Counted from the stretch's first letter, positions 53,376 through 62,852 are shown. The stretch: 64,000 bases of DNA from Bacillus sp. 165 (GCF_017742235.1 NZ_JAGHKQ010000004.1:244915-308914); one strand, 5' to 3'. Numbers and translations: made by a program. The notes: a model not told the origin generated them from the letters alone.

Positions 53376-54851
53376 ATGCAGAAATTGCAGCAAGAATGGT
53401 TTTCTAATATTCGCGCAGATGTTTTATCAGGAATTGTAGTTGCATTGGCATTGATTCCGGAAGCAATTGGATTTTCCATTATTGCTAATGTAAATCCAAT
53501 GGTCGGACTATATGCTTCGTTTTGCATAGCCATTGTTATCGCTTTTGTCGGTGGACGACCGGGCATGATTTCCGCTGCTACAGGTGCTATGGCACTAGTA
53601 TTGGTTGGTTTAGTGAAGGAGCATGGCATGCAGTATATGCTGGCGGCTACAATTTTGACAGGAATAATTCAAATTACACTTGGGATGCTGAAAGTGGGGC
53701 AGTTGGTAAAATTTATTCCTCGTTCAGTAATGGTCGGATTTGTGAATTCATTAGCGATTCTTATTTTTATGGCACAATTGCCTGCTTTTTCAGGTGAATC
53801 TTGGCCTATGTATGCAATGGTAGCTGGAGGGCTGGTAATTATTTATTTGTTTCCAAGAATTACAAAAATAGTGCCGTCTCCGTTAGTTGCAATTATTATA
53901 ATCTCGATTATCGCTATTTATACAGGAAGCGATGTAAAGACGATTGGAGATATGGGAACAATCACAAATGCGCTTCCAAGCTTTTTTGTTCCTCATGTTC
54001 CGTTGAACCTGGAGACATTGCGTATCATTTTCCCATATGCTTTATCATTGGCATTGGTCGGGTTAATTGAGTCGTTATTAACAGCGCAAATTGTAGATGA
54101 TATGACTGATACACAAAGCGATAAAAATAAGGAGTCCAGGGGACAAGGAATTGCAAATATTATAACTGGATTTTTTGGAGGTATGGCTGGCTGTGCTATG
54201 ATTGGTCAGTCTGTTATCAATACCAAGTCAGGAGGACGCGGGCGTCTTTCCACATTTACAGCTGGGGTTTTTCTCATGTTTTTAATTTTTGTTTTAAATC
54301 AAGTGGTAGTAAAAATTCCGCTGGCGGCGTTAGTTTCGGTTATGGTGATGGTATCTATCAGTACGTTTGATTGGGGCTCTTTAAAACGTCTGCATAAGCT
54401 TCCAAAGGCAGATGCGCTTGTAATGATAGCAACAGTTGTGGTAGTTGTAGTGACTCACAACTTGGCAATCGGTGTTATTTTAGGGGTTTTATTAAGTGCA
54501 ATCTTCTTTGCATCCAAGATTTCAAAAATAAAGGTAGTTGCTACTCATGATGAAGTGTTACAAAAGATGACGTATGTGGTAGAAGGACAGTTATTCTTCG
54601 CATCTGTTACAGATTTTGTTTCTTCCTTTGAGTTCAAGCAACAAGTTGTAAAGACTGCGGATATAGATTTATCGCAAGCTCATATATGGGATGAATCGGG
54701 TGCGAACGCCATCGATAAAGTGGTCATTAAATTTCACCAGAACAACATCCAGACTAATGTGGTTGGCTTAAATCAGGCAAGTGCAACATTAGTAGAGCGT
54801 GTAGCGATATTTAATAAACCAGGTGGGTTAGATCAATCGGCAGGTCATTAA
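53376..54851 (+). CDS. SulP-family anion transporter
   Basis: 491 residues: about ten membrane segments starting [26 protein letters not shown] (SulP signature, with PEAIGF), [43 protein letters not shown], and a C-terminal STAS-like domain from about residue 420 ([14 protein letters not shown]). Transports sulfate, bicarbonate or a related anion; not decidable here. ATG 53376 with AAGAGGTG; codons back to 53268 overlap the promoter. Confidence 0.87.
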   Translation: MQKLQQEWFSNIRADVLSGIVVALALIPEAIGFSIIANVNPMVGLYASFCIAIVIAFVGGRPGMISAATGAMALVLVGLVKEHGMQYMLAATILTGIIQITLGMLKVGQLVKFIPRSVMVGFVNSLAILIFMAQLPAFSGESWPMYAMVAGGLVIIYLFPRITKIVPSPLVAIIIISIIAIYTGSDVKTIGDMGTITNALPSFFVPHVPLNLETLRIIFPYALSLALVGLIESLLTAQIVDDMTDTQSDKNKESRGQGIANIITGFFGGMAGCAMIGQSVINTKSGGRGRLSTFTAGVFLMFLIFVLNQVVVKIPLAALVSVMVMVSISTFDWGSLKRLHKLPKADALVMIATVVVVVVTHNLAIGVILGVLLSAIFFASKISKIKVVATHDEVLQKMTYVVEGQLFFASVTDFVSSFEFKQQVVKTADIDLSQAHIWDESGANAIDKVVIKFHQNNIQTNVVGLNQASATLVERVAIFNKPGGLDQSAGH

Positions 54852-54853
54852 CG

Positions 54854-54890
54854 AACAAGGCTGTTCTTCAGAAAAGGACAGCCTTGTTTT
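54854..54890 (+). terminator. SulP gene terminator
   Basis: The stem AACAAGGCTGT / ACAGCCTTGTT with a T run. Confidence 0.85.
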
Positions 54891-54917
54891 GATAAGAAAA
54901 ATTAGTTCCTTTCTTTA

Positions 54918-54955
54918 TAAAAGCAGGCACGAGAATGCCTCAGTGCCTGTTTTTA
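54918..54955. terminator. Hairpin terminating the 47-residue protein gene
   Basis: CAGGCAC / GTGCCTG core with flanking A and T tracts, just beyond the minus-strand stop. Confidence 0.65.
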
Positions 54956-55099
54956 TTACATAAAAAAGTGATATAAAATAACTGCGATTCCGATAATGGT
55001 AATAGAATAGTTAAATACAGCATTGGATTCTTCGTTTAACTTTTGTCCAGAAAGTGTTTCTAGTGCTTGCATACGCAGTTTCGCTTGATGAAGGTGCAT
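54956..55099 (-). CDS. Small protein with C-terminal membrane segment (47 aa)
   Basis: ATG 55099 after AAAAAGGAGATGG. A hydrophilic front (MHLHQAKLRMQALETLSGQKLNEE) is followed by one hydrophobic tail helix (YSITIIGIAVILYHFFM), a tail-anchor layout. Has a terminator. Function unknown. Confidence 0.6.
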   Translation of the reverse strand: MHLHQAKLRMQALETLSGQKLNEESNAVFNYSITIIGIAVILYHFFM

Positions 55100-55288
55100 G
55101 GGTTTCCATCTCCTTTTTACGAACTTTGTATTTTGTAAGCATTTTCCTTATTGTAGCAGTTTTTCTGTATGTTTCCAATGAGATGAGTAGAAGATTTTTG
55201 ATTGTATAAAATGCAGTGAAAATGAAAACAACATCATATTCATGGATACACTAGTATTATTTAACATGGAATTGAAGATGAAAAGCCT

Positions 55289-55840
55289 ATGTTTACATAC
55301 AAAATTGACGACGAAGTGAGTTTGAAATTATTAGAAAAAGGAGATGCATGGAGATTATTTGAGATTGTTGATTCAGCGAGAGCCTATTTTAAAAAATGGA
55401 TTGAATGGGTCGATACTATTGGGGATGAAACAGATTTTTATCCGAAGATAGAGAAATATGCGCAGCGGTATGTTATGGGAGAAAGGCTTAAAACGGGGCT
55501 ATTATATCAAAATCAGCTCATTGGAATTATTGGCTTCAATACAATGGATAAGAAGAACAAGCGCATTAGCTTAGGATACTGGATTCATGAGGATTATCAA
55601 GGAAAAGGTATTGTTGCGAGTTCTGTTCCTTTTTTTATTCAGTATGCATTTGAAAGCCTGAAGTTAAACAAGGTAGAGATTGAGTGTGTAGCCAGCAATG
55701 GAAAAAGCAGGGCCATTCCTGAAAATCTAGGCTTTACTGAAGAAGGGACTATCAGGTCTGCCTTGTATTTATATAGCGAATATTAAGATATGGTTGTATA
55801 TGGGATGTTGAAAGAGGAATGGATTGAGCGGAAACGATAA
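55289..55840 (+). pseudogene. RimL-type GNAT acetyltransferase with in-frame stop
   Basis: The frame from ATG 55289 encodes a ribosomal-protein-type N-acetyltransferase (SLGYWIHEDYQGKGIVASSV; ENLGFTEEGTIRSA). A TAA at 55784-55786 stops it at 165 residues, yet the same frame continues after it as DMVVYGMLKEEWIERKR with a stop at 55840. That is the usual family C-terminus (..VVYGMLKEEW), so a nonsense mutation removes the last 18 residues. The truncated protein may still fold, but loses the final strand. Confidence 0.75.
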
Positions 55841-56080
55841 AAAGAATGAACATAATGCACGGAATGCAAATAAGCTTTGAGAGTGGCTCAATATTTCCCA
55901 AAAATCTTGTTCACTTTTCTATTCCATTTTCTAAATATGCATGTTATAATGAACTTAATTATTTTTGTTCGGTATATGACAGGCATAATAACTGTCTGAT
56001 ACAGAGGTTTTTGTCTTGGATGATTATGTAGAGCAAGAATAGTAATACAATTGTGGCGATTGTCACACAGGAGGAACATT
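55841..56080. other. Leader region of the cold-shock gene
   Basis: 240 bases without a supported gene. A TATAAT lies near 55944 without a clear -35; if used it would give a long 5' untranslated region, as is usual for cold-shock genes. Confidence 0.4.
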
Positions 56081-56278
56081 ATGTTACAAGGTAAAGTTAA
56101 ATGGTTTAATGCAGAAAAAGGTTTCGGTTTCATCGAAGCAGAAGGTAAAGGCGATGTATTCGTTCACTTCTCCGCTATTCAAGGCGACGGCTTCAAAACT
56201 TTAGAAGAAGGTCAAGAAGTTACTTTCGAAATCGTTGAAGGTGCTCGCGGACCTCAAGCTGCTAACGTTCAAAAGTAA
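56081..56278 (+). CDS. Cold-shock protein (CspA family)
   Basis: 65 residues: [18 protein letters not shown] with RNP1 KGFGFI, then DVFVHFSAI containing RNP2 VFVHF. A five-stranded OB-fold RNA chaperone that melts mRNA structure. CAGGAGG before ATG 56081. Paralogue number within the genome cannot be judged. Confidence 0.96.
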   Translation: MLQGKVKWFNAEKGFGFIEAEGKGDVFVHFSAIQGDGFKTLEEGQEVTFEIVEGARGPQAANVQK

Positions 56279-56284
56279 GCAGTT

Positions 56285-56316
56285 AAAAAAGACTCCCATT
56301 TGGGAGTCTTTTTTAG
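56285..56316 (+). terminator. Cold-shock gene terminator
   Basis: The stem AAAAAAGACTCCCA / TGGGAGTCTTTTTT with a TT loop. Confidence 0.92.
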
Positions 56317-56429
56317 TATGGACAATAATTTCGTATACTCAACTCGGTGCATTGGAAGGGCGGTTTACCGTTTCTTTATTAAGCAATTAATGAGTTTAAA
56401 CTTAGAAAATAGGCTAGGTCCTTTCTCCC

Positions 56430-56454
56430 ACTTTTTTATTTTAAACATACGATA
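56430..56454 (+). promoter_or_regulatory. Possible sigma-K promoter of the Met/Pro-rich gene
   Basis: CATACGATA at 56446-56454 matches the sigma-K -10 (CATAnnnTA), with an AC at about 56430 as weak -35, 39 bases before the start codon. Confidence 0.45.
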
Positions 56455-56492
56455 TGAAGGGAAGCATACTTTTTGCTAAGGAGGAATTTATT

Positions 56493-56720
56493 ATGCACCG
56501 TTTTTGGGGATGCGGATGTTGTCGTCCGCCAATCTATCCAATGCCATGTCCAATGCCAATGCCGATGCCGATGCCATATCAACCGACAATGGTATCACCA
56601 GCAACAGATAATATGATGCCGTCAACACTGCCTGCAAACATAGGTCCAAACAATATGCCAATGATGCCATCAACAATGCCTGCACATATGGGTCCAAATA
56701 ATATGCCAATGCCATATTAA
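56493..56720 (+). CDS. Met/Pro-rich probable spore coat protein (75 aa)
   Basis: MHRFWGCGCCRPPIYP opens the protein, followed by PMPxPMP repeats and a duplicated 16-residue unit (MPSTLPANIGPNNMPM / MPSTMPAHMGPNNMPM). Cys- and Met-rich composition, the AAGGAGG site and the upstream CATACGATA box suggest a mother-cell coat protein. No named family recognised with confidence. Confidence 0.6.
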   Translation: MHRFWGCGCCRPPIYPMPCPMPMPMPMPYQPTMVSPATDNMMPSTLPANIGPNNMPMMPSTMPAHMGPNNMPMPY

Positions 56721-56744
56721 TGCTTTAAATAATAAGAATATGGA

Positions 56745-56778
56745 AAGAGAGCGGTCCTATAAAAAGGACCGCTCTCTT
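56745..56778 (+). terminator. Terminator of the Met/Pro-rich gene
   Basis: The stem AAGAGAGCGGTCC / GGACCGCTCTCTT with an 8-base loop. Confidence 0.8.
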
Positions 56779-56849
56779 GTTGCGTTTGCAAGCCATTGTT
56801 GATCTTTTATCATGTATAATATAACTATTAGGAAAGGAGGAGGACATAC

Positions 56850-58958
56850 GTGTTTACACAAGCAATCCACCATTTGCAGCAATACTTTGGTTATCCATCA
56901 TTTCGTAAGGGGCAGGAAGAAATTATTAAGCGTGTTCTGGACGGTAGAAATACGGCGGGTATTATGCCTACTGGAGGCGGTAAATCTATTTGTTATCAAA
57001 TCCCTGCTCTTATACTTCCCGGAATTACCCTCGTTATTTCTCCGCTTATTTCTCTTATGAAGGATCAAGTGGATGCGCTGCGACAAGTGGGAATTTCTGC
57101 GACATTTTTAAACAGTACATTATCGACTTCAGAGATACAAGAGCGTTTGCTTAGATTACAGCACGGAGAATACAAGCTGTTATACATAGCACCGGAACGT
57201 ATGGATTCTCCTCAATTTATGGATGTTTTGGAGCAACTGCCGGTTTCATTAGTGGCAGTAGATGAAGCACACTGTATCTCACAATGGGGTCATGATTTTC
57301 GTCCGAGCTATTTAAAAATACAAAGTCTTATGGAATATATTCCGAATAAACCTCCGATCCTCGCATTGACTGCTACTGCGACTCCGGAAGTAAGGGAAGA
57401 TATTTGTACATTGCTCAATATTCCCACGGAAAGTACGATTGTAACTGGATTTGAGCGGACAAATTTATCCTTTAACATTGTAAAAGGACAAAACCGTCTT
57501 GATTTTCTAACTAAGTATATTTTGCAAAATAAACAGGAAGCAGGCATTATTTATGCGGCGACTCGAAAAGAAGTGGATCATTTATATACTCACTTCCAAA
57601 AGCAAGGAATTGAAACTGGTCGATATCACGCGGGGATGAGTGACAGTGAGCGTGCTAAGCAGCAGGATTTATTTTTACAAGATGATGTGACAGTCATGGT
57701 GGCGACAAATGCTTTTGGAATGGGTATTGATAAAAGTAATGTACGATACGTTTTTCATTACCAGCTTCCTAAAAATATGGAAAGTTACTATCAAGAAGCG
57801 GGGAGAGCCGGGCGTGACGGTTTACCTAGTGAATGTGTTTTATTTTATACTGCGCAAGATGTTCAAATTCAGCGTTTTTTAATCGAACAGTCACATCATG
57901 ATGGTCGAAAGCGTCGAGAGTTGCAGAAGTTGCATCAAATGAAAGATTATTGTCATACAGAAGGGTGCTTACAATCTTTTATTTTGCAGTATTTTGGAGA
58001 AGAAAATCCTGTCCCCTGTGGCCGTTGCAGCAATTGTACCGATAAACGCATTTCAGTGGACGTAACAAGAGAGGCGCAGATGGTGCTTTCGTGCATGATT
58101 CGTATGGGAGAAAGATTCGGCAAAACGATGATTAGTCAAGTACTTACAGAATCTTCTAATAAAAAAGTAATCGAGCTTGGATTTAATCAGCTGTCGACAT
58201 ATGGAATTATGAAACAAAGGTCAGCTAAGGATGTCATGGATTTTATCGATTTTCTGATATCGGAACAATACATTGGCGTTACAGGCGGTCAGTATCCGGT
58301 ACTTGTTGTGACAAGTAAAGGACGAGAAGTATTAGTTGGCAACGAACAAGTCTTGCGTAAAGAGCAAGTAGAAATGGTTCAAGTTGCAGCAAACGACGAG
58401 CTGTTTGAAGCGCTGCGGCAGCTTAGAAAACAAATCGCCTCAGAGGAAAGTGTACCTCCGTTTGTTATTTTTTCTGACCATACGCTGCGCGATATGTGTG
58501 TAAAGCTCCCAAAAACAGAAGACGAGCTGCTTGGAGTAAAAGGAGTAGGCACACAAAAACAACGGCGCTACGGTCACCGATTTATTCGTGTCATTCAAGA
58601 GCAATCTAACGAAGAAGCACCTGCAGGGGAACGAAAGGTACTGAAAACAGAACGAAAGGAGCCATCTCACCTTGCGACATACAAGTTGTATAAGCAAGGG
58701 TATGCGATACCGGAGATTGCCAAAGAACGCGGTCTGTCTGTTATCACAATCGAAAATCATATATTTCAATGTGCGACTGAGGGATTAGAGCTAGAGTGGA
58801 ATGCAATTCTTACACCTCGGTATGAAGAGATGATAAACGAAGTAATTTCTAGAATCGGAGCAGAACGGCTGAAGCCGATTAAGGAAGAATTACCGGAGGA
58901 AATCAGTTATTTTATGATTAAAGCTTGTATCGTCAAAAATAGTGAAGGATACAGATAA
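56850..58958 (+). CDS. recQ: ATP-dependent DNA helicase RecQ
   Basis: 702 residues. Walker A MPTGGGKSICYQ, DEAH in AVDEAHCISQWGHDFRP, motif III ALTATATPEV, motif VI YYQEAGRAGRDG, the RecQ zinc site (CHTEGCLQSF...CGRCSNC), a winged helix, an HRDC domain (about 500-580; DELFEALRQLRKQIA) and a C-terminal helix-turn-helix (LYKQGYAIPEIAKERGLS). 3'-5' helicase for recombination and fork repair. GTG start after AAAGGAGGAGG. Confidence 0.96.
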   Translation: MFTQAIHHLQQYFGYPSFRKGQEEIIKRVLDGRNTAGIMPTGGGKSICYQIPALILPGITLVISPLISLMKDQVDALRQVGISATFLNSTLSTSEIQERLLRLQHGEYKLLYIAPERMDSPQFMDVLEQLPVSLVAVDEAHCISQWGHDFRPSYLKIQSLMEYIPNKPPILALTATATPEVREDICTLLNIPTESTIVTGFERTNLSFNIVKGQNRLDFLTKYILQNKQEAGIIYAATRKEVDHLYTHFQKQGIETGRYHAGMSDSERAKQQDLFLQDDVTVMVATNAFGMGIDKSNVRYVFHYQLPKNMESYYQEAGRAGRDGLPSECVLFYTAQDVQIQRFLIEQSHHDGRKRRELQKLHQMKDYCHTEGCLQSFILQYFGEENPVPCGRCSNCTDKRISVDVTREAQMVLSCMIRMGERFGKTMISQVLTESSNKKVIELGFNQLSTYGIMKQRSAKDVMDFIDFLISEQYIGVTGGQYPVLVVTSKGREVLVGNEQVLRKEQVEMVQVAANDELFEALRQLRKQIASEESVPPFVIFSDHTLRDMCVKLPKTEDELLGVKGVGTQKQRRYGHRFIRVIQEQSNEEAPAGERKVLKTERKEPSHLATYKLYKQGYAIPEIAKERGLSVITIENHIFQCATEGLELEWNAILTPRYEEMINEVISRIGAERLKPIKEELPEEISYFMIKACIVKNSEGYR

Positions 58959-58960
58959 AT

Positions 58961-58993
58961 AAAACAGCAGGGAAGATGCCCCTGCTGTTTTTC
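58961..58993. terminator. Terminator between recQ and the CotB-like gene
   Basis: The stem AAAACAGCAGG / CCTGCTGTTTT with a 9-base loop between convergent genes. Confidence 0.88.
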
Positions 58994-59706
58994 TAGTTGG
59001 ATAGTTGATAAGAAGGACAATGAACTGTTTTGACATGCTGTAAATTTAAATAAACTGTTTCATCCCGTGCAATTACTAATTCGATTTGTTTATCGTGTAT
59101 TTGTACAAGTTTTCCTACACGCTTGTAGTCCTGTCCCAAATCAAAAATTACAATGTGCCCTATAAATTTTTTGAGCTGCTCTTCAAATGTTCGGGCTGCT
59201 TTTACTTGAGTCGGCTGTAAAGGAAGGGATTCTTTTCCTAGAGAATAAGGAGTTTGTTCTGTATCGTAAGGTACCAAATATTTTAAATGCTGTAATGGAA
59301 TATACAGTGTCTGATAGACGGGAGAGTAGAAGGTGAAATAGTCATTCATAACATGGGTGATATAGCCATGTAGAGTTTGTGTGCTTGTAGTAAAAAGCTC
59401 TACAAATAGTCCTTTTGCCGTCATCAAGACCTTTCGAAGGGAAAGTGAGTCTGTAAGCTCTACGAGCGGGAGATCATTGGGTACTTTAAAAACAGTATCA
59501 GTGAGCTGGTTCATTAGTAAGTGTTCTGCTTCGTGGACAGTAGTGGAAATGGTTTGAATATGGAGAATGGGCAAGTAGAAAAAGTCTTTTCCATCAAAAA
59601 TCACTATGATATCAGAACCTTTGTCAATGAGAACTCCTGAAAAAATCTTATTCCCCGATACAGTTAATTGTATAGGTTTATTTAAATAATTATTAAAATC
59701 AATCAA
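58993..59706 (-). CDS. CotB-like protein of three Sm-type repeats
   Basis: 237 residues with three related beta-rich modules of about 60 residues: GNKIFSGVLIDKGSDIIVIFDGKDFFYLPILHIQTI; a middle unit TLHGYITHVMNDYFTFYSPVYQTLYIPLQHLKYL; and a last KRVGKLVQIHDKQIELVIARDETVYLNLQHVKTV. The pattern G.L.....D.I.L......Y.P..HI..I is that of CotB and DUF2642 spore coat proteins, without CotB's Ser-rich tail. A coat role is likely by analogy but unproven. Confidence 0.6.
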   Translation of the reverse strand: MIDFNNYLNKPIQLTVSGNKIFSGVLIDKGSDIIVIFDGKDFFYLPILHIQTISTTVHEAEHLLMNQLTDTVFKVPNDLPLVELTDSLSLRKVLMTAKGLFVELFTTSTQTLHGYITHVMNDYFTFYSPVYQTLYIPLQHLKYLVPYDTEQTPYSLGKESLPLQPTQVKAARTFEEQLKKFIGHIVIFDLGQDYKRVGKLVQIHDKQIELVIARDETVYLNLQHVKTVHCPSYQLSN

Positions 59707-59743
59707 GCTAACCTTCTCCTTTATTAGTGTATCTTTTTCTAGG

Positions 59744-61105
59744 TTATAGCAGTCCAGAGACTACATATTTTATCCAAGCATATAAACAAAGCAAGGTAAA
59801 TAGGACCGTAGGGGGGATAACGATAAATGTCACCTTCATATACTTGTTCCAGCCTATCTTTACCTTCCCTTTACGGACGATGTGCATCCACATTAAACTT
59901 GCAAGCGTTCCTATCGGTAGTAACAAGGATCCCATATCACTTCCAATGATATTGGCTAAATAGATGGTTTTTAATGTAATAGGGTCAAGTCCCATTCCTG
60001 TAAGTGTGAGTGTTCCAACCATAAGAGCCGGGTGGTTATCAAAAATGTTAGATAGAATGGTTAATACGCCACCCATTATAAGGCTTGCATTAAATAAGTT
60101 ATTGGCAACGAGCGGTTTTAAGGTTGAGATAAGATAGGATGTTAAACCGATATTGTGAAGACCATAAACAATAACGTACATTGAAAATGCGAAAACTAGT
60201 ACGTACCACGGCGTTTTTTTGAGAATGTCAAAAGGGGTAAGTTTTAAAGCATACCAGCGCCAAGCAAGTAAAATAAAAGAGCCGATTACAGCAACTAAGC
60301 TGACAGAAACACCGAAATAGGAAGCAATGAACAAACCGATGCGTACGGATAACACAAATAATAAAATTTTCACCATGAATTTTGTTCGCTGTTGCTGTGA
60401 TTCAGCAGGTGGTGCTGCTTGCAGCGGATGAAAAGACTTTCTAGCAAAGTTTTCGTTTACATATTGAGTAGTCAATTTTTTCGGTATTTCTTTATACATG
60501 ACTATAAACAGCATAAACGACATAAACAAAAGACCGAGCGTAGCAGGAACAAACATCATAGCTGTGTGCATATATAAATCCATATGCACAATTTTCAGAG
60601 CAATCAAATTCACTATGTTACTTACGCCGATCGGTGCACTAGAGGCAGTGGCAATTAATGCGCCGCTTAATAGATAAGGGATTTTTTGATGATTTTTTAA
60701 GCGTAGATGGTGCAGAAGCATTAGTAGAATAGGAGTCGTTATAAGAATACTTCCATCGTTGTTAAAAAACAGAGTCATAAGAAAGCAAAGAAGATTCGTA
60801 TACCAAAATAAACGGATACCTGATCCTCTTGCTTTGCTTGCAAGCTGAGCAGCGCACCAATGGAAAAATCCAAAGCTTTCCAATACGATTGCCATGATAA
60901 TAGTTGCAATAATAGTAATGGCTGCGCCTGTAACCTTAGAGCTGATATCCATTAAATCCGTCCAAGATACGGTTCCGCTTATGATAACTACTAATGCTCC
61001 GATAGTGGCTGGAATTGCTTCATTTAATCCTCGGGGTCGCCAGAATATGACTAGCATAGTTGCACAAAAGGCTAATATTGTAATAATGGAGTTAACTTCA
61101 AACAA
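59744..61105 (-). CDS. ArsB/NhaD-type permease
   Basis: 453 residues with about 11 membrane segments. FNNDGSILITTPILLML and SAPIGVSNIVNLIAL, then NIFDNHPALMVGTL and NIIGSDMGSLLLPIGTLASLMW, are the two inverted half-motifs of the ion transporter superfamily; overall likeness is to ArsB arsenite efflux proteins. TTG start 61105. No arsR or arsC gene is adjacent, so arsenite specificity is not certain. Confidence 0.82.
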   Translation of the reverse strand: MFEVNSIITILAFCATMLVIFWRPRGLNEAIPATIGALVVIISGTVSWTDLMDISSKVTGAAITIIATIIMAIVLESFGFFHWCAAQLASKARGSGIRLFWYTNLLCFLMTLFFNNDGSILITTPILLMLLHHLRLKNHQKIPYLLSGALIATASSAPIGVSNIVNLIALKIVHMDLYMHTAMMFVPATLGLLFMSFMLFIVMYKEIPKKLTTQYVNENFARKSFHPLQAAPPAESQQQRTKFMVKILLFVLSVRIGLFIASYFGVSVSLVAVIGSFILLAWRWYALKLTPFDILKKTPWYVLVFAFSMYVIVYGLHNIGLTSYLISTLKPLVANNLFNASLIMGGVLTILSNIFDNHPALMVGTLTLTGMGLDPITLKTIYLANIIGSDMGSLLLPIGTLASLMWMHIVRKGKVKIGWNKYMKVTFIVIPPTVLFTLLCLYAWIKYVVSGLL

Positions 61106-61434
61106 ATGAGCGCCTTCTTTCTATCAATCGTGACTAATTGAGATAGTCTTGTAGGTATATATCTCCTATGAGAGAATGTCCCTATTGGTTATCCGTACTA
61201 GTATAGTATGTTTTTCGGCACAAGCTTGTACTAGTATAAAAGCCTTTTTTAGTATACTTCGGTATTTTTAAAAGAGAGGGATTATATGAACAGGAGTAAT
61301 GTGGTTTAAGAGAGAACAAAAGAATTAGGCTGCGGAAGTATTGATAGGCGTAGTCGTCTGCGTTTTTTATAGACTGATACGAAAAAAACTAACAGAGATA
61401 TAAAAGAGGGGAACAAAATAGGAGGCAGATTGGA
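61106..61434. other. Intergenic region with tandem GTACTAGTATA elements
   Basis: 329 bases. GTACTAGTATA occurs at 61195-61205 and 61228-61238, each containing a palindromic TACTAGTA. These lie upstream of the ArsB-type gene and may be operator sites. At 61299 an ATG opens MWFKREQKN then TAG, and the same frame continues as AAEVLIGVVVCVFYRLIRKKLTEI, perhaps a broken small membrane protein. Confidence 0.5.
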
Positions 61435-61899
61435 TTGGGAAAAGAAATAGTGATTCATAAAATAACACATTTGATATATGCTGATATGCAGCCATTTTTG
61501 GAAGACAGCGTAATGGAAGGACATAAATTTATCGAAAGATTGGTAGAAGAGTATAAGGGAGAAATAAATACGTTCAGTAAACAGGGAGAAGTGTTGTTTG
61601 GGGCTTATATAGATGGTGAATTGGCAGGGATTTGTGGACTGAGCGAGGATCCGTATTTACAAGATACTACGATTGGTCGAGTGCGACATCTCTATGTATT
61701 GAGGAAGTTTCGTAAGCATGGGGTGGGACGGCTGTTGATGGAGAATATCATTCATGCTGCAAAGCAGCATTTTTGCATGCTTACCCTATGGACAAGTAAT
61801 TCTGATGCGGATAAATTGTACCGAGCTCTAGGTTTTTTAACAGAAGACTTGATTGGAAAAGTAAGCCATTATTTAATATTACGAGAAGGGGAATGCTGA
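61435..61899 (+). CDS. GNAT N-acetyltransferase
   Basis: 154 residues. Acetyl-CoA motif RVRHLYVLRKFRKHGVGRLLMENII (R/QxxGxG/A as KHGVGR) followed by TLWTSNSDADKLYRALGF. TTG start nine bases after GGAGG. It shares its stop with the next gene (TGATG), so the two are coupled. Substrate unknown. Confidence 0.83.
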   Translation: MGKEIVIHKITHLIYADMQPFLEDSVMEGHKFIERLVEEYKGEINTFSKQGEVLFGAYIDGELAGICGLSEDPYLQDTTIGRVRHLYVLRKFRKHGVGRLLMENIIHAAKQHFCMLTLWTSNSDADKLYRALGFLTEDLIGKVSHYLILREGEC

Positions 61900-62426
61900 T
61901 GAAGAAAATTCTACTGATTGGTTCCGGCGGCGCAGGTAAATCCACGCTTGCTCGTAGACTAGGAGGAATTTTGGGGATTCAGGTTCATCATTTAGATGCG
62001 CTATATTGGAAACAGGGATGGGTGGAAACGCCAAGAGAGGAGTTTATTAAACAAATCCAACCTATTATGGAACAAGAGAGCTGGATTGTGGATGGTAATT
62101 ATTTTGCAACAATGGAGATGAGGATGGCAGCGGCTGACACGATTATCTTTCTTGCTTTGCCGCGTCTGCATTGTACATATAGAGTGATCAAAAGAAGAAT
62201 TCAGCATCATAAAAAAATTCGTCCTGATATGGGGGCGGGCTGTAAGGAGAAGCTAGATTGGGACTTTATAAAATGGGTATGGAATTATCCTCGAGATCAG
62301 AGACCGCACATTTTAGAGAGGCTAAAGGAATTAGAGGGCAAAAAGAATATCATAATTTTACATTCAGCACCCGAAGTAAAGCAGTTTTTGAGCAGATTGC
62401 AAAAAGCTGAGGTTCATTTGGATTAA
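61899..62426 (+). CDS. P-loop kinase of the FlaR / adenylate kinase-like group
   Basis: 175 residues. Walker A LIGSGGAGKSTLARRLG, then VHHLDALYWKQGW, WIVDGNY and TIIFLALPRLHCTYRVIKRR are hallmarks of the 'DNA topology modulation protein FlaR' family, which are probably small-molecule kinases. ATG 61899 with AGGGGA six bases upstream is preferred over 61893. It overlaps the GNAT gene by one base. Confidence 0.83.
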   Translation: MKKILLIGSGGAGKSTLARRLGGILGIQVHHLDALYWKQGWVETPREEFIKQIQPIMEQESWIVDGNYFATMEMRMAAADTIIFLALPRLHCTYRVIKRRIQHHKKIRPDMGAGCKEKLDWDFIKWVWNYPRDQRPHILERLKELEGKKNIIILHSAPEVKQFLSRLQKAEVHLD

Positions 62427-62437
62427 AGGAGGAGCAT

Positions 62438-62839
62438 ATGAAACAAGAAGAAGAACTATATAATTGTGCTGTAGAATTTATAAAAAAACGATACCCGAAA
62501 GGATGGGGCGGCGCGGCAGCGATGCTTACTGATCAAGGTGAAATCCTAATCAGTGTTGCACCTGAAGTTATTAATGCCTCTACAGAGCTATGCATGGAAA
62601 CGGGAGCAATTTGTGAAGCGCATAAAATAAACCAACAGGTGACTCACAGCATTTGTGTTGTACGAGATGATGAATATGCAGATTTTAAAGTGCTGACTCC
62701 TTGTGGTGTTTGCCAGGAGCGTCTATTTTACTGGGGATCTGAAGTTAAAGCAGGAGTATATTCACCAGAGGGAAAAATTATATATAAAAGTTTAGCAGAA
62801 ATCCAACCATATCATTGGTATGAAGCATATCGAAACTAA
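62438..62839 (+). CDS. Cytidine/blasticidin deaminase-like zinc protein
   Basis: 133 residues. Zinc site residues in TELCMETGAICEAHK (CxE) and VLTPCGVCQERLF (PCxxC) match the CDA superfamily; the tail IYKSLAEIQPYHWYEAYRN resembles blasticidin-S deaminase. AAAGGAGG before ATG. It is 11 bases after the kinase, completing a GNAT-kinase-deaminase operon that may modify a nucleoside or antibiotic. Confidence 0.82.
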   Translation: MKQEEELYNCAVEFIKKRYPKGWGGAAAMLTDQGEILISVAPEVINASTELCMETGAICEAHKINQQVTHSICVVRDDEYADFKVLTPCGVCQERLFYWGSEVKAGVYSPEGKIIYKSLAEIQPYHWYEAYRN

Positions 62840-62852
62840 ATAACGGTACATA

